A stretch of 64,000 nt of DNA from the NCBI RefSeq assembly GCF_000416235.1, contig NZ_ATLO01000020.1:1-64000 (forward strand). The letters are read 5' to 3'. The translations under genes were made by a program, and so were the position numbers. The stretch is from Pseudomonas sp. CFII64 (GTDB lineage Bacteria > Pseudomonadota > Gammaproteobacteria > Pseudomonadales > Pseudomonadaceae). Positions within the stretch are counted from its first letter, which is position 1. Each line of letters starts with the position of its first letter. Below, in pieces: positions 53,955 through 61,725 of this stretch. The notes beneath the pieces are model-generated. The model was given only the letters and a program-made list of their open reading frames with translations, was not told the origin of the DNA and did no database searches.

Positions 53955-54262
53955 AGTCTTCCTCCTCTGACAGACGCTTGCCGCCTGTAGCTGTTCTGAT
54001 AGGGACAAAGCAATTATCGAACCAACTTGTCGGGCCTGGTACAAAGCACTGATTCGCCAGCAATATCGGGCGCAGATGCAGCCTTGGGATAAATCGGCAG
54101 CACGGACGCGGCGGCAGACTGCCGCATTTGGCCAAATCCAGCGGAGCCGCCGCCAAAAAAACTTCGTTGAAGCGCCAGTATTGGAGCTATCAAAGTCCCT
54201 CACGTACCGCCGCGTAATGATAGGCTTGGGCACAGCGCACTCTGCAGCGCAGCAGGTACTTC
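53955..54262. other. Non-coding gap upstream of flgF
   Basis: The 308-base divergent gap between flgF and the small plus-strand gene holds the flgF sigma54-type promoter (54009-54024). A GCGGCA/TGCCGC inverted repeat at 54111-54125 is also present. I see no convincing promoter for the plus-strand gene. Confidence 0.5.
54009..54024 (-). promoter_or_regulatory. Sigma54-type promoter of the flgF operon
   Basis: Minus strand TGGTTCGATAATTGCT keeps the GG-N10-GC core and a perfect TTGCT -12 element; the -24 is TGGTTC instead of TGGCAC. It is 55 bases from the flgF start, the same spacing as the other three RpoN sites in the window. Confidence 0.68.
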
Positions 54263-54454
54263 ATGAACAGCCGCATTGGCCTCACACTGATCATCGCAAC
54301 GCTACTGGTGCTCGGCCCTATGAGCGCCCACGCCCAGACCGCCCGCTATTACAAATGGCAAGGCGCAGACCGCGTAGTCTGCGCGCAAACCAGCCCCGGC
54401 AAGGGCTGGACTCGTTTGCACGGCGCATTCATCAAATCGGATTGCTCGATCTGA
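54263..54454 (+). CDS. Small secreted protein of unknown function
   Basis: A 63-residue protein with a clear signal peptide (MNSRIGLTLIIATLLVLG to AHA, cleavage near residue 24). The mature part is about 39 residues, QTARYYKWQGADRVVCAQTS onwards, with two cysteines that could form one disulfide and several aromatic residues. AGG lies seven bases before the ATG. It is on the strand opposite to all flg genes here, divergent from flgF and convergent with the second flgE. I do not recognise the family; the clean signal peptide argues for a real gene. Confidence 0.65.
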   Translation: MNSRIGLTLIIATLLVLGPMSAHAQTARYYKWQGADRVVCAQTSPGKGWTRLHGAFIKSDCSI

Positions 54455-54480
54455 TAGCGACAGGGCCAATCACCTTTTTG

Positions 54481-56229
54481 TCAGGTGGACTGGATCAAGG
54501 TTTGCAGCACCGTGACCTCCGTCGAGATCGCCTTGGAGTTCGCCTGATACGCCGTCTGCGCCTGGATCAACGCGATCAACTCTTCGCTGAGCTCAACATT
54601 CGAACCCTCCAGCGCCCCGCCGATGATACTGCCCAGCGTACCCGCTCCGGCGGTGCCGTAATTGGCGATCCCGGATGCATTGGTTGCAGTCCAGCGCGAA
54701 TCGCTTTGCGGTTGCAAACCCTGCTCGTTGGCAAAGCTGGCCAGCATGACACGCCCGATATTGCGGGTCAGGCCGTTACTGAACGAGGCCCGCAGCGTGC
54801 CGTCGCGCTCCAGAGTGAGCCCTGCCAACGCGCCCGCCGCGTGACCATCGGCTTGAGGCGAAGTTCGTGCCGTCACAGCGCTGTATTGGCTGAGTTTGCT
54901 CATATCGAGAGTGATGCCGTCAGCACCGGCAACTGCGCCATTGGATAACCACTCCTCACGCTGAGTGCCACGATCCCGCGCTCTGGCCGGCACCCAGCCT
55001 TGGAGCTGAAGCTTGCCGTCGCCACTGGCCATCAACCCCGGAGAACCGGTGATCGACCGTAACGAGCCATCGGTTTCGAACACGATATTCGCCGTCAGCG
55101 GTTGTTTCGAGCCGGGGTCCATCGGATTGCGGCCGTTGACCAGCAGCTGCATCTGCCAACTGTTCACGCCATCCTTGATGAAGTATTGCTGGAGCTCGTG
55201 TTTATTGCCTTGGCTATCAAAGATGCCGGTAGGAAACGTATTGGTGTAGGTTGTGATATCGGAGGCATCAAACAGCGGAACGGGCCGTATCATTACCGGA
55301 TCACTGTCATCCAGCGTATTGAGCGCACCCTCTTTCAGAGACAGGGAAACAGCGCCATTACTGGGGGCTGGACTGGCACTCCACGAACCCCCGATTTGTT
55401 GTGCGGGCTTCCAGCCATTCAATGTGAACGCTGTGTCCGAGACTTTTCTGATATGTTCGGTATTGCCGGAATAATTGACCGTCCCATCCGCTGCTTTATT
55501 CAATGTCACATGCAGCGCGCTGGTGCTGGAAGGATCAATCGGATTGCGGCCATCGATCAATACATACATTGACCACTGACCTTCATCCGTCTTGACGAAA
55601 TACTGGCTGAGTTGATGATCCGCGGGAGGCACAGCACCCACTCCTTTGTCCTGAATGGTTGTCTGTGTCACTTTGGTATAAGTGGTCGCATCCGCTGCAT
55701 CAAACTTGGGCAGCGCTGCCAGTGATTGCGATGAAGCGTTCAGGTTGATCGTGTCCGAGATCCGCGTGGTGAACGTCGGTGCCATGGTCGAGGTATCGAT
55801 CCTCAGGTCGGTACGAATTCCATCAACAATTTCGCCCTTCTCATTGGCTGCATAGCCTTGCAAGCGCCCGCCTTCGCTGTCCACGATAAAATCGTCGGCA
55901 TCCTTGAGGAACGCCCCGGCACGGGTATACGCCAAAGCACCGCCATCACTGACCACAAAGAATCCGTTACCTTGAATCCGCATATCCAGCGGCCGGCCAT
56001 GGGTGGTCATGGAAGTGCCTTGATTGAAGTTCTGCGACACATTGGCCAAACGCACACCATCACCTACAGCGCTGCGCCCATTGCTTAAATGTGCCGACGA
56101 ATAAAGCGCGGCGAACTCTGCGCGAGATGACTTGAAACCGAGCGTCCCGACATTGGCAATATTATTACCGGCCACTTCAAGCCTTTTATTGGCAGCGTTG
56201 ATACCACTGATAGCAACATTGAACGACAT
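54481..56229 (-). CDS. Second FlgE-like hook protein with duplicated middle domain
   Basis: A 582-residue hook-type protein. The N-terminus MSFNVAISGINAANKRLEVA, the NNIANVGTLGFKSSRAEFAA rod/hook motif and the C-terminal ELIALIQAQTAYQANSKAIS are FlgE-like. The middle holds two copies of the D2-type segment: residues about 173-298 (LPKFDAADATTYTK, YFVKTDEGQWSMYVLIDGRN) and about 317-443 (VPLFDASDITTYTN, YFIKDGVNSWQMQLLVNGRN). The other FlgE here has one. It lies beyond the flgBCDE terminator in its own transcription unit, with no clear sigma54 or FliA site. It could be an alternative hook subunit, a hook-length variant or a relic of duplication. Confidence 0.85.
   Translation of the reverse strand: MSFNVAISGINAANKRLEVAGNNIANVGTLGFKSSRAEFAALYSSAHLSNGRSAVGDGVRLANVSQNFNQGTSMTTHGRPLDMRIQGNGFFVVSDGGALAYTRAGAFLKDADDFIVDSEGGRLQGYAANEKGEIVDGIRTDLRIDTSTMAPTFTTRISDTINLNASSQSLAALPKFDAADATTYTKVTQTTIQDKGVGAVPPADHQLSQYFVKTDEGQWSMYVLIDGRNPIDPSSTSALHVTLNKAADGTVNYSGNTEHIRKVSDTAFTLNGWKPAQQIGGSWSASPAPSNGAVSLSLKEGALNTLDDSDPVMIRPVPLFDASDITTYTNTFPTGIFDSQGNKHELQQYFIKDGVNSWQMQLLVNGRNPMDPGSKQPLTANIVFETDGSLRSITGSPGLMASGDGKLQLQGWVPARARDRGTQREEWLSNGAVAGADGITLDMSKLSQYSAVTARTSPQADGHAAGALAGLTLERDGTLRASFSNGLTRNIGRVMLASFANEQGLQPQSDSRWTATNASGIANYGTAGAGTLGSIIGGALEGSNVELSEELIALIQAQTAYQANSKAISTEVTVLQTLIQST
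54901..55713 (-). repeat. Tandem duplication coding for two FlgE D2-like domains
   Basis: Two segments of about 380 bases inside the second flgE (about 55336-55713 and 54901-55281) encode related domains. Shared landmarks are FDA(A/S)D(A/I)TTYT, YF(V/I)K, W, (I/V)(D/N)GRNP(I/M)DP and (L/Q)(N/G)GW(K/V)PA. They have diverged, so the duplication is old. Domain limits are approximate. Confidence 0.75.
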
Positions 56230-56397
56230 GAAAACTCCCGAACCGCAACCACGGCACTTTTATTAAGGAGTTTTTATTGTCTCAGCAATGCAAGTAGGAA
56301 ATTTCCATATAGATTGTGCGACAGCTCTATAAATTCAGATGCTACCTCTATATTCATCGCCGTTTGTTTTTGGACTAATATTGCAATTCCAGGTCAT

Positions 56398-56425
56398 AAA
56401 AAAACCTCTCCGAAGAGAGGTTTTT
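56398..56425 (-). terminator. Intrinsic terminator after flgE
   Basis: Minus strand: AAAAACCTCTCTTCGGAGAG then GTTTTTTT. It is a perfect CCTCTC-TTCG-GAGAGG hairpin with a stable UUCG tetraloop and a long U-tract, 24 bases after the flgE stop. It closes the flgBCDE operon. Confidence 0.92.
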
Positions 56426-56448
56426 GATCCATCAATCCAACCCTGTTA

Positions 56449-57783
56449 TCAGGTCATCTGAATAGTGGTCTGCATGATGGTGCTTTGAGTCGAAATGGTT
56501 TTCGCGTTCGCCTGATAGTTGCTCTGCGCTTTAATCAGGTTAACCAACTCGCCGGTCAGGTCGACGTTGGAATCCTCCAGCGCCTGGCCAGTGAGGTAGC
56601 CCAGCGTTCCCGACTCCGGCACACCGCTGACCGGCACGCCCGAAGCAAAGGTTTCGCGCCAGTTGGTGCCGCCGGCAGGTGCCAGGCCTTGCACGTTGGC
56701 AAAGTTGGTCAGCGAAACCTGGCCGATCACCTTGGATTTGCCGTTGGTGTAGGTCGCGAACAGGTTGCCGGTGGCATCCACGCTCATGGCGCTGATCTGG
56801 CCAGTAGCGTAGCCGTCCTGATCCTGAGTGATCAAACCCGATGCCGAAGCGGTCTGGGTAGCGGCCATCATGTTCAGCTTGATGCTGGCTGCACCGTCGG
56901 CGCCATTCAGAGCCCAGGTAGCGGTCGTGCCGGTACCAACCTGAACACCAGGCTTCCAGCCATCCACCTTGAACGTGCCATCGGTATTGAGACCTACGGC
57001 GCCAGCGACGACAGGAGCGCCGACACCACTGGTGATCAACGCGCCCGACGAGTCGAAGGTCAGGTCAACCTTGTCGGTCTGAGGATTTACCGCAGTAGTC
57101 GGGTCGGTGATATTGCGGCCGTCGACCAGCGAGTACATGGTCCACTTGTTGGTATCGGTCTTCACGAAGTACTGGTCAAGGGTGTGGGCATTGCCTTGAG
57201 TATCGTACATCGGGGTGCTGTATTTGACGTTGTAGCTCTTGGTGTCGGTCGGACTGAACGTGGTCACCGCTGGAATCGCTTCCGACGAGTTAAAGTTCGC
57301 CTTGTTGGTGATCGAAGTGGTTGTTTTTGGCTCAAGGTTCGACGAGTCGACCTTGAGATTGCTCAACGCACCCACCACCACGTTGCCGTTGGCATCGACG
57401 TTGTAGCCTTGCAGATTCTGGCCGGAGCTATTAACGACAAAACCTTCCTTGTCGGTATGGAATGCACCCGCACGGGTGTAGAGCTTTTCACCGTTGTTGC
57501 TGAGCATGAAGAAACCATTACCGTTGATCGCCAGGTCCAGGCTGTTGGCCGTACCGGTGGTCAAGGAGCCCTGGGTGAACTGCTGCGACACGGCGGCGGT
57601 GGTTACGCCGCTGCCGACGTTGGTCTGGCCGGACGTCCCGCGAATGGATTGCGCGTATTGGTCGGCAAACTCCACACGGGAAGACTTGAAGCCCGTGGTC
57701 GCGACGTTGGCAATGTTGTTGCCGGTGACGTCGAGACTTTTGTTTGCCGCATAGAGCCCACTAAGACCGATATTGAATGACAT
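56449..57783 (-). CDS. flgE: Flagellar hook protein FlgE
   Basis: A 444-residue hook subunit. The N-terminus MSFNIGLSGLYAANKSLDVT and NNIANVATTGFKSSRVEFAD; C-terminus ELVNLIKAQSNYQANAKTIS. A single D2 region (about residues 175-330) contains YFVKTDTNKWTMYSLVDGRN. It is last in flgBCDE, 28 bases after flgD, and is followed by a strong terminator; it is taken as the main hook protein. Confidence 0.96.
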   Translation of the reverse strand: MSFNIGLSGLYAANKSLDVTGNNIANVATTGFKSSRVEFADQYAQSIRGTSGQTNVGSGVTTAAVSQQFTQGSLTTGTANSLDLAINGNGFFMLSNNGEKLYTRAGAFHTDKEGFVVNSSGQNLQGYNVDANGNVVVGALSNLKVDSSNLEPKTTTSITNKANFNSSEAIPAVTTFSPTDTKSYNVKYSTPMYDTQGNAHTLDQYFVKTDTNKWTMYSLVDGRNITDPTTAVNPQTDKVDLTFDSSGALITSGVGAPVVAGAVGLNTDGTFKVDGWKPGVQVGTGTTATWALNGADGAASIKLNMMAATQTASASGLITQDQDGYATGQISAMSVDATGNLFATYTNGKSKVIGQVSLTNFANVQGLAPAGGTNWRETFASGVPVSGVPESGTLGYLTGQALEDSNVDLTGELVNLIKAQSNYQANAKTISTQSTIMQTTIQMT

Positions 57784-57811
57784 GTAACACTCCTGCGCCG
57801 TCTAGTCGGCT

Positions 57812-58489
57812 CTAAATTCCGATTGTTTGCACTTTGGACAAAGCGATGCTGCTACCGCCGGCCAGATTAAGCGTCATTTCCCCACCATTGGTGGAAGTGG
57901 TCACACTGTTGACCGTAGCTGGCAAGTAAGTGGCCAACGAAGTGCCCTTGCCATCAATACTGCCGCTCGCGACAAAGCTATAAGTGCCGGCAGGTGCCGC
58001 TTCGCCGTCGCTATTGGTGCCATCCCACGTGAAGCTGGTCTTGCCGGCAGGCTGGGTACCCAGGTCCACCGTGTCGACCAGGTTCATGCTGGTGTCGTAA
58101 ATCTTGACCGTCGTGGCGGTGGAAGACGATGGAACGACAACCGTACCGGTCATGCCCTTGGTGGTGTCAACGGCTGTGGAACCTGCTTCCACGATCACCG
58201 AGCGGCCAACCAGGGACGACGCCTGCAACGCTTGCGACGACTTGTAGCTGGTGGCAATCGAATCGACCGTCGAGGTCAGGTTCTGCATGCTTTCCAGGCT
58301 GCTGAACTGCGCCAGCTGGGCGACAAACGCCGTGTTGTCCTGCGGATCCAGAGGGTTCTGGTTCTTCATCTGTGTAACCAGCAGCTGCAGGAACGCATCC
58401 TTGCCCAGCGCGGTACCGGAGTTGGTCGCGGTAGGTGTGGGGTTCTGCAGGGAGCTGAGAAATGTTTTCGATACGTCTTCAATGGCCAT
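57812..58489 (-). CDS. flgD: Hook cap protein FlgD
   Basis: A 225-residue hook scaffolding protein. The N-terminal conserved block is LGKDAFLQLLVTQMKNQNPL and DNTAFVAQLAQFSSLESM; a Tudor/FnIII-like C-terminal domain has FTWDGTNSDGEAAPAGTYSF. It is 15 bases after flgC. Confidence 0.97.
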   Translation of the reverse strand: MAIEDVSKTFLSSLQNPTPTATNSGTALGKDAFLQLLVTQMKNQNPLDPQDNTAFVAQLAQFSSLESMQNLTSTVDSIATSYKSSQALQASSLVGRSVIVEAGSTAVDTTKGMTGTVVVPSSSTATTVKIYDTSMNLVDTVDLGTQPAGKTSFTWDGTNSDGEAAPAGTYSFVASGSIDGKGTSLATYLPATVNSVTTSTNGGEMTLNLAGGSSIALSKVQTIGI

Positions 58490-58504
58490 CTGTCTCGCCC
58501 CTTA

Positions 58505-58948
58505 TCACTGACCGAGGGTCAGGACTTTCTGCATCATGGTTTTGGCGGTGTTCATGAGCTCCGCGTTGGTCTGGAAAGACCGACTGGCAGAAATCATGTC
58601 AGCCATTTCTTCGACAACATTGACGTTGGGGTAGTAAACGTACCCGTCCTTGTCGGCGGAAGGATGATTTGGCTCGTAACGCGCTTCAAGGTTGGAAGCA
58701 TCTTCGATAATTCCGGAGACCTGCACACCCTGCCCGGCTTCGCCCTGATCCTGAAACAACGATCCGCCACCGCTGTTGCCTTGCCCCTGCATCACGGTGG
58801 CAAACACCGGATGGCGTGCCCGGTAAGTCTGGTCCATGCTCGAAGACACGGTTTCGGCGTTGGCGATGTTACTGGCGGTGGTGTTCAAGCGAGTGGTCTG
58901 CGCACTCATGCCGCTGCCGGCAATATTGAAAACGTTGGCTAGAGACAT
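58505..58948 (-). CDS. flgC: Proximal rod protein FlgC
   Basis: A 147-residue rod protein, with NVFNIAGSGMSAQTTRLNTT and SNIANAETVSSSMDQTYRA near the N-terminus and NVVEEMADMISASRSFQTN near the C-terminus. It starts 3 bases after flgB. Confidence 0.97.
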   Translation of the reverse strand: MSLANVFNIAGSGMSAQTTRLNTTASNIANAETVSSSMDQTYRARHPVFATVMQGQGNSGGGSLFQDQGEAGQGVQVSGIIEDASNLEARYEPNHPSADKDGYVYYPNVNVVEEMADMISASRSFQTNAELMNTAKTMMQKVLTLGQ

Positions 58949-58951
58949 GAA

Positions 58952-59359
58952 TTACTCTCCGCGAAGGGCTGCAACCAGCCCTTTGAATTTGCTGTTGAGC
59001 AAGGTGAAGCTGGCCTGGAAACCAATGGCGTTTTCGGCATAGCTGGCCTGCTCGACCTGGGCGTCCACGGTGTTCTGATCCAGCGATGGCGCAGAAGGCG
59101 TGCGGTACATCAGCGAACCGTCAGTGTTGCCCACGCCGTCAGCTTCAATGTGACGACTGTTGGTCTTGTTCAACGCAAAGGTGCCGCTCTTGACCTTGTC
59201 GTTTTCAGCGGCCAGCACAGAAGAGAACTCCAGATCACGAGCCTTGTAATTTGGCGTATCGGCGTTGGTGATGTTGTTGGCCAGCACTTCGGCGCGCTTG
59301 GCGCGGAAGTTCAGGGCCTGCTCATGGATACCTAACGCTTTATCGAAGCTGATGCTCAT
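58952..59359 (-). CDS. flgB: Proximal rod protein FlgB
   Basis: A 135-residue rod protein, MSISFDKALGIHEQALNFRA, with NNITNADTPNYKARDLEFSS. First gene of flgBCDE, 48 bases downstream of a consensus sigma54 site. Confidence 0.96.
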   Translation of the reverse strand: MSISFDKALGIHEQALNFRAKRAEVLANNITNADTPNYKARDLEFSSVLAAENDKVKSGTFALNKTNSRHIEADGVGNTDGSLMYRTPSAPSLDQNTVDAQVEQASYAENAIGFQASFTLLNSKFKGLVAALRGE

Positions 59360-59406
59360 GTCGGGAAACCTTTACCGGTTGACCAGATTTTACGTATCAG
59401 TGACAA

Positions 59407-59422
59407 AGCAATCAGCGTGCCA
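59407..59422 (-). promoter_or_regulatory. Sigma54 promoter of the flgB operon
   Basis: Minus strand TGGCACGCTGATTGCT: a full match to TGGCACG-N4-TTGCT. It lies 48 bases upstream of the flgB ATG. Confidence 0.9.
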
Positions 59423-59607
59423 GTTCGTAATTCCCCGTAAACCAAGGGCCGGAGGCCTGTCATGGCACGGCAATGTCAGAAAAGCGGCAAGGTGTTTCCG
59501 CTTTGCGGGGCAAATGCGGCAAGCAGAGCGCCGTAATTTTGCCATTGCCGCCCTCGCTCCAACAGACAGGGTGCTTTCATCGCGATGTCGGCCAGCACAC
59601 AGGATCT

Positions 59608-59697
59608 GTAGGACCGGCTTTAGCCGGGAGGGCGGAAGGTGTGACGACGCAACTGCTGCGAATGTCCCGATTTCCTCCCGGCTAAAGCCGGCCCTAC
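59608..59697. repeat. REPIN-like inverted REP pair
   Basis: GTAGGACCGGCTTTAGCCGG at 59608 and its inverse CCGGCTAAAGCCGGCCCTAC ending at 59697. The 24-base arms differ at a single position and are separated by 42 bases. Each arm is itself a small palindrome (CCGGCTTTAGCCGG). This is the form of a Pseudomonas REPIN with a recently active or conserved family. Confidence 0.85.
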
Positions 59698-59740
59698 GGG
59701 TTGCGTGATGAGGACGGTATCTACCGCATACAGCCCAAAG

Positions 59741-59767
59741 AAAAAGGGACCCGAAGGTCCCCTTTCA
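59741..59767 (-). terminator. Intrinsic terminator after cheR
   Basis: Minus strand: GGGACCTTCGGGTCCC followed by TTTTTC. The hairpin has a TTCG loop and begins about 15 bases after the cheR stop. Confidence 0.88.
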
Positions 59768-59781
59768 TTGATCAGGCCGAT

Positions 59782-60609
59782 TTACTTGGTCTGGTAGATA
59801 ATGCCCGGGCTGCACTGAACCATCTGGTAGTGATCCGGCAGACCGTTGAGCGCTTCGGAGGCGCCCAGAAACAGATAACCGCCGCGCTTGAGCGTGCCGT
59901 GAATGCGCAACAGGATGTCTTTTTTCACTTCGGCAGAAAAATAGATCAACACGTTGCGGCAGAACACGATATCGAATTTGCCCAGGCTCGCGTAGCTGTC
60001 CAGCAGGTTGAAGGCACGAAACTCGACGCGACTTTTGATCGGCGCCTTGATCACCCAGCGGCCCGGCGTCTTCACATCGAAATAACGCTGCAAGCGGTCT
60101 GGAGACAAGCCCCGACCGATCGCCAGACTGTCGTACTCGCCCGACTTGCAATTGGTGAGCATCAGACCGGACAGGTCGGTGGCAACAATTTGCACCCCTG
60201 CCTTGAGCTGTCCCGGATTGCTGCGTTCGAACTCATCAATGGTCATCGACAGCGAGTAAGGTTCCTGACCGGACGAACACGCCGCCGACCAGATGCGCAA
60301 ACGCTGGCCGGGGGCCGCCTTGATCGACTCCGGCAGCACCTTGTTCTTCATGACTTCGAACGGATAGGTATCCCGAAACCACAAGGTTTCGTTGGTAGTC
60401 ATGGCATCCACCACCTGCTCGCGTAAACCGCTGCGAGGCTGGGTCTGAATGCGCTGAATCAACTCACCCAGGGATTTTATGCCTTGTTGCTCCATCAGCT
60501 TGTTGAGACGGCTGGAAACAAGGTACTGCTTGTTCTCACCCAGCAGGATGCCACAGGCTTTTTCCAGAAAGACCCGGAACTGTTCGAAATCCAAATTACC
60601 CGTAGACAA
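59782..60609 (-). CDS. cheR: Chemotaxis protein methyltransferase CheR
   Basis: A 275-residue SAM-dependent glutamate methyltransferase of chemoreceptors. It has MTTNETLWFRDTYPFEVMKN and the SAM-binding WSAACSSGQEPYSLSM, then FDIVFCRNVLIYF. The start is a TTG at 60609 (MSTGNLDFEQF) with GAGAGGCGG upstream; there is no ATG nearby. A perfect CTGGGGAC/GTCCCCAG inverted repeat lies 30 bases upstream, in the leader. Confidence 0.95.
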   Translation of the reverse strand: MSTGNLDFEQFRVFLEKACGILLGENKQYLVSSRLNKLMEQQGIKSLGELIQRIQTQPRSGLREQVVDAMTTNETLWFRDTYPFEVMKNKVLPESIKAAPGQRLRIWSAACSSGQEPYSLSMTIDEFERSNPGQLKAGVQIVATDLSGLMLTNCKSGEYDSLAIGRGLSPDRLQRYFDVKTPGRWVIKAPIKSRVEFRAFNLLDSYASLGKFDIVFCRNVLIYFSAEVKKDILLRIHGTLKRGGYLFLGASEALNGLPDHYQMVQCSPGIIYQTK

Positions 60610-60638
60610 AGATGCCGCCTCTCAAATCATGTGAACCA

Positions 60639-60657
60639 CTGGGGACGACGTCCCCAG
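60639..60657. repeat. Perfect inverted repeat upstream of cheR
   Basis: CTGGGGAC, three bases, GTCCCCAG: an eight-base perfect stem in the 103-base cheV-cheR gap. There is no T-run, so it is not a standard terminator. It could be a protein-binding palindrome or an mRNA hairpin ahead of the TTG-started cheR. Confidence 0.6.
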
Positions 60658-60712
60658 GGTCTGTTGCCGTTCAGCGCAAGCCACGTTGTCGGGCAGTGCC
60701 AAAGCGGCAACC

Positions 60713-61645
60713 CTAACTGTTATCTGCTGCCTTGATCCGATCCACAACCCTGGCCGCGAGATCATCCGGTCGGAACTTGGCAAGGAAATCATCTGCGCCG
60801 ACCTTCTTCACCATAGCCTGATTGAACACGCCGGACAGAGAAGTATGCAAAATGATGTGGAGCTTTTGCATCCGAGGATCATTACGAATCTCGGCAGTGA
60901 GTGTGTAACCGTCCATCTCCGGCATTTCGATGTCGGAGATCATCATCAAAAATTCTTCTTCAGGCTTCTTGCCTTCATCGACCAGCTTGCGCAGGTAATC
61001 CAGCGCCTGTCGACCGTCGTTCAGCGCCACGACCTCGACACCGACCGTTTGCAGGCAGCGACTGACCTGTTTGCGCGCCACCGAAGAATCATCGACGGTC
61101 AGAACCTTGAGGGAAATCGCCTTGTGCTGGGTTTCCGTATCGATCACACCCGCAGAAACCGCCTCGGAAATCGGCGCTACTTCAGCAAGAATTTTCTCGA
61201 CATCGATGATTTCCACTAACTGATTATCGACCCGGGTAACGGCCGTCAGGTAATGGTCGCGACCCGTTCCCTTGGGTGGCGGATGAATCTCTTCCCAGTT
61301 CATGTTCACGATGCGTTCGACCGAATGCACCAGGAAGCCCTGAACCTTGGTGTTGTACTCCGTGATGATCACGAACGTATTGTCCAGGCTCATTTGCCCT
61401 GACGAGCCTGTCGCCATGGCCAGATCGAGGATCGGAATCGTTCCACCGCGAATACTCGCCACACCGCGCACGATGCGGTTGGACTTTGGCATCACGGTAA
61501 GCTTGGGGCACTGCAGCACCTCCTTCACTTTGAACACGTTGATCCCATACAGTTGCTTGCCGTCGAGACGGAACAACAACAGCTCAAGGCGATTCTGCCC
61601 AACCAGCTGCGTGCGCTGGTTCACCGAATCCATTACACCGGCCAT
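60713..61645 (-). CDS. cheV: Chemotaxis coupling protein CheV
   Basis: A 310-residue fusion of a CheW-like adaptor (about residues 18-160) and a CheY-like receiver (about 178-305) with phospho-acceptor D238 in MMISDIEMPEMDG. The start MAGVMDSVNQRTQLVGQNRL at 61645 has AGGGGAGTCGGAGC upstream; an earlier in-frame start is less likely. It is divergent from flgA and precedes cheR. Confidence 0.95.
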   Translation of the reverse strand: MAGVMDSVNQRTQLVGQNRLELLLFRLDGKQLYGINVFKVKEVLQCPKLTVMPKSNRIVRGVASIRGGTIPILDLAMATGSSGQMSLDNTFVIITEYNTKVQGFLVHSVERIVNMNWEEIHPPPKGTGRDHYLTAVTRVDNQLVEIIDVEKILAEVAPISEAVSAGVIDTETQHKAISLKVLTVDDSSVARKQVSRCLQTVGVEVVALNDGRQALDYLRKLVDEGKKPEEEFLMMISDIEMPEMDGYTLTAEIRNDPRMQKLHIILHTSLSGVFNQAMVKKVGADDFLAKFRPDDLAARVVDRIKAADNS

Positions 61646-61725
61646 GCTCCGACTCCCCTTCAAAAGCAACCGATCACCACTCCACCCCATTTGGGAAGCG
61701 GCACGGCCCTTGCTTTTTATACGTT

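Larger units (their letters stand above)
59360..59781. other. Non-coding region between flgB and cheR
   Basis: A 422-base gap with no gene I can support. It holds the flgB sigma54 promoter (59407-59422), a REPIN-like inverted pair (59608-59697) and the cheR terminator (59741-59767). Short open frames in it coincide with the repeats and lack ribosome-binding sites. Confidence 0.7.

Noticed and set aside
56230..56395. Possible sigma54 or FliA site upstream of the second flgE
   Set aside because: Candidate ATTGC and GCGATGAA stretches lack the matching upstream element at proper spacing.
61646..61725. Possible sigma54 site upstream of cheV (TGGTGATCGGTTGC)
   Set aside because: The GG and GC dinucleotides are nine, not ten, bases apart, which RpoN does not tolerate well.
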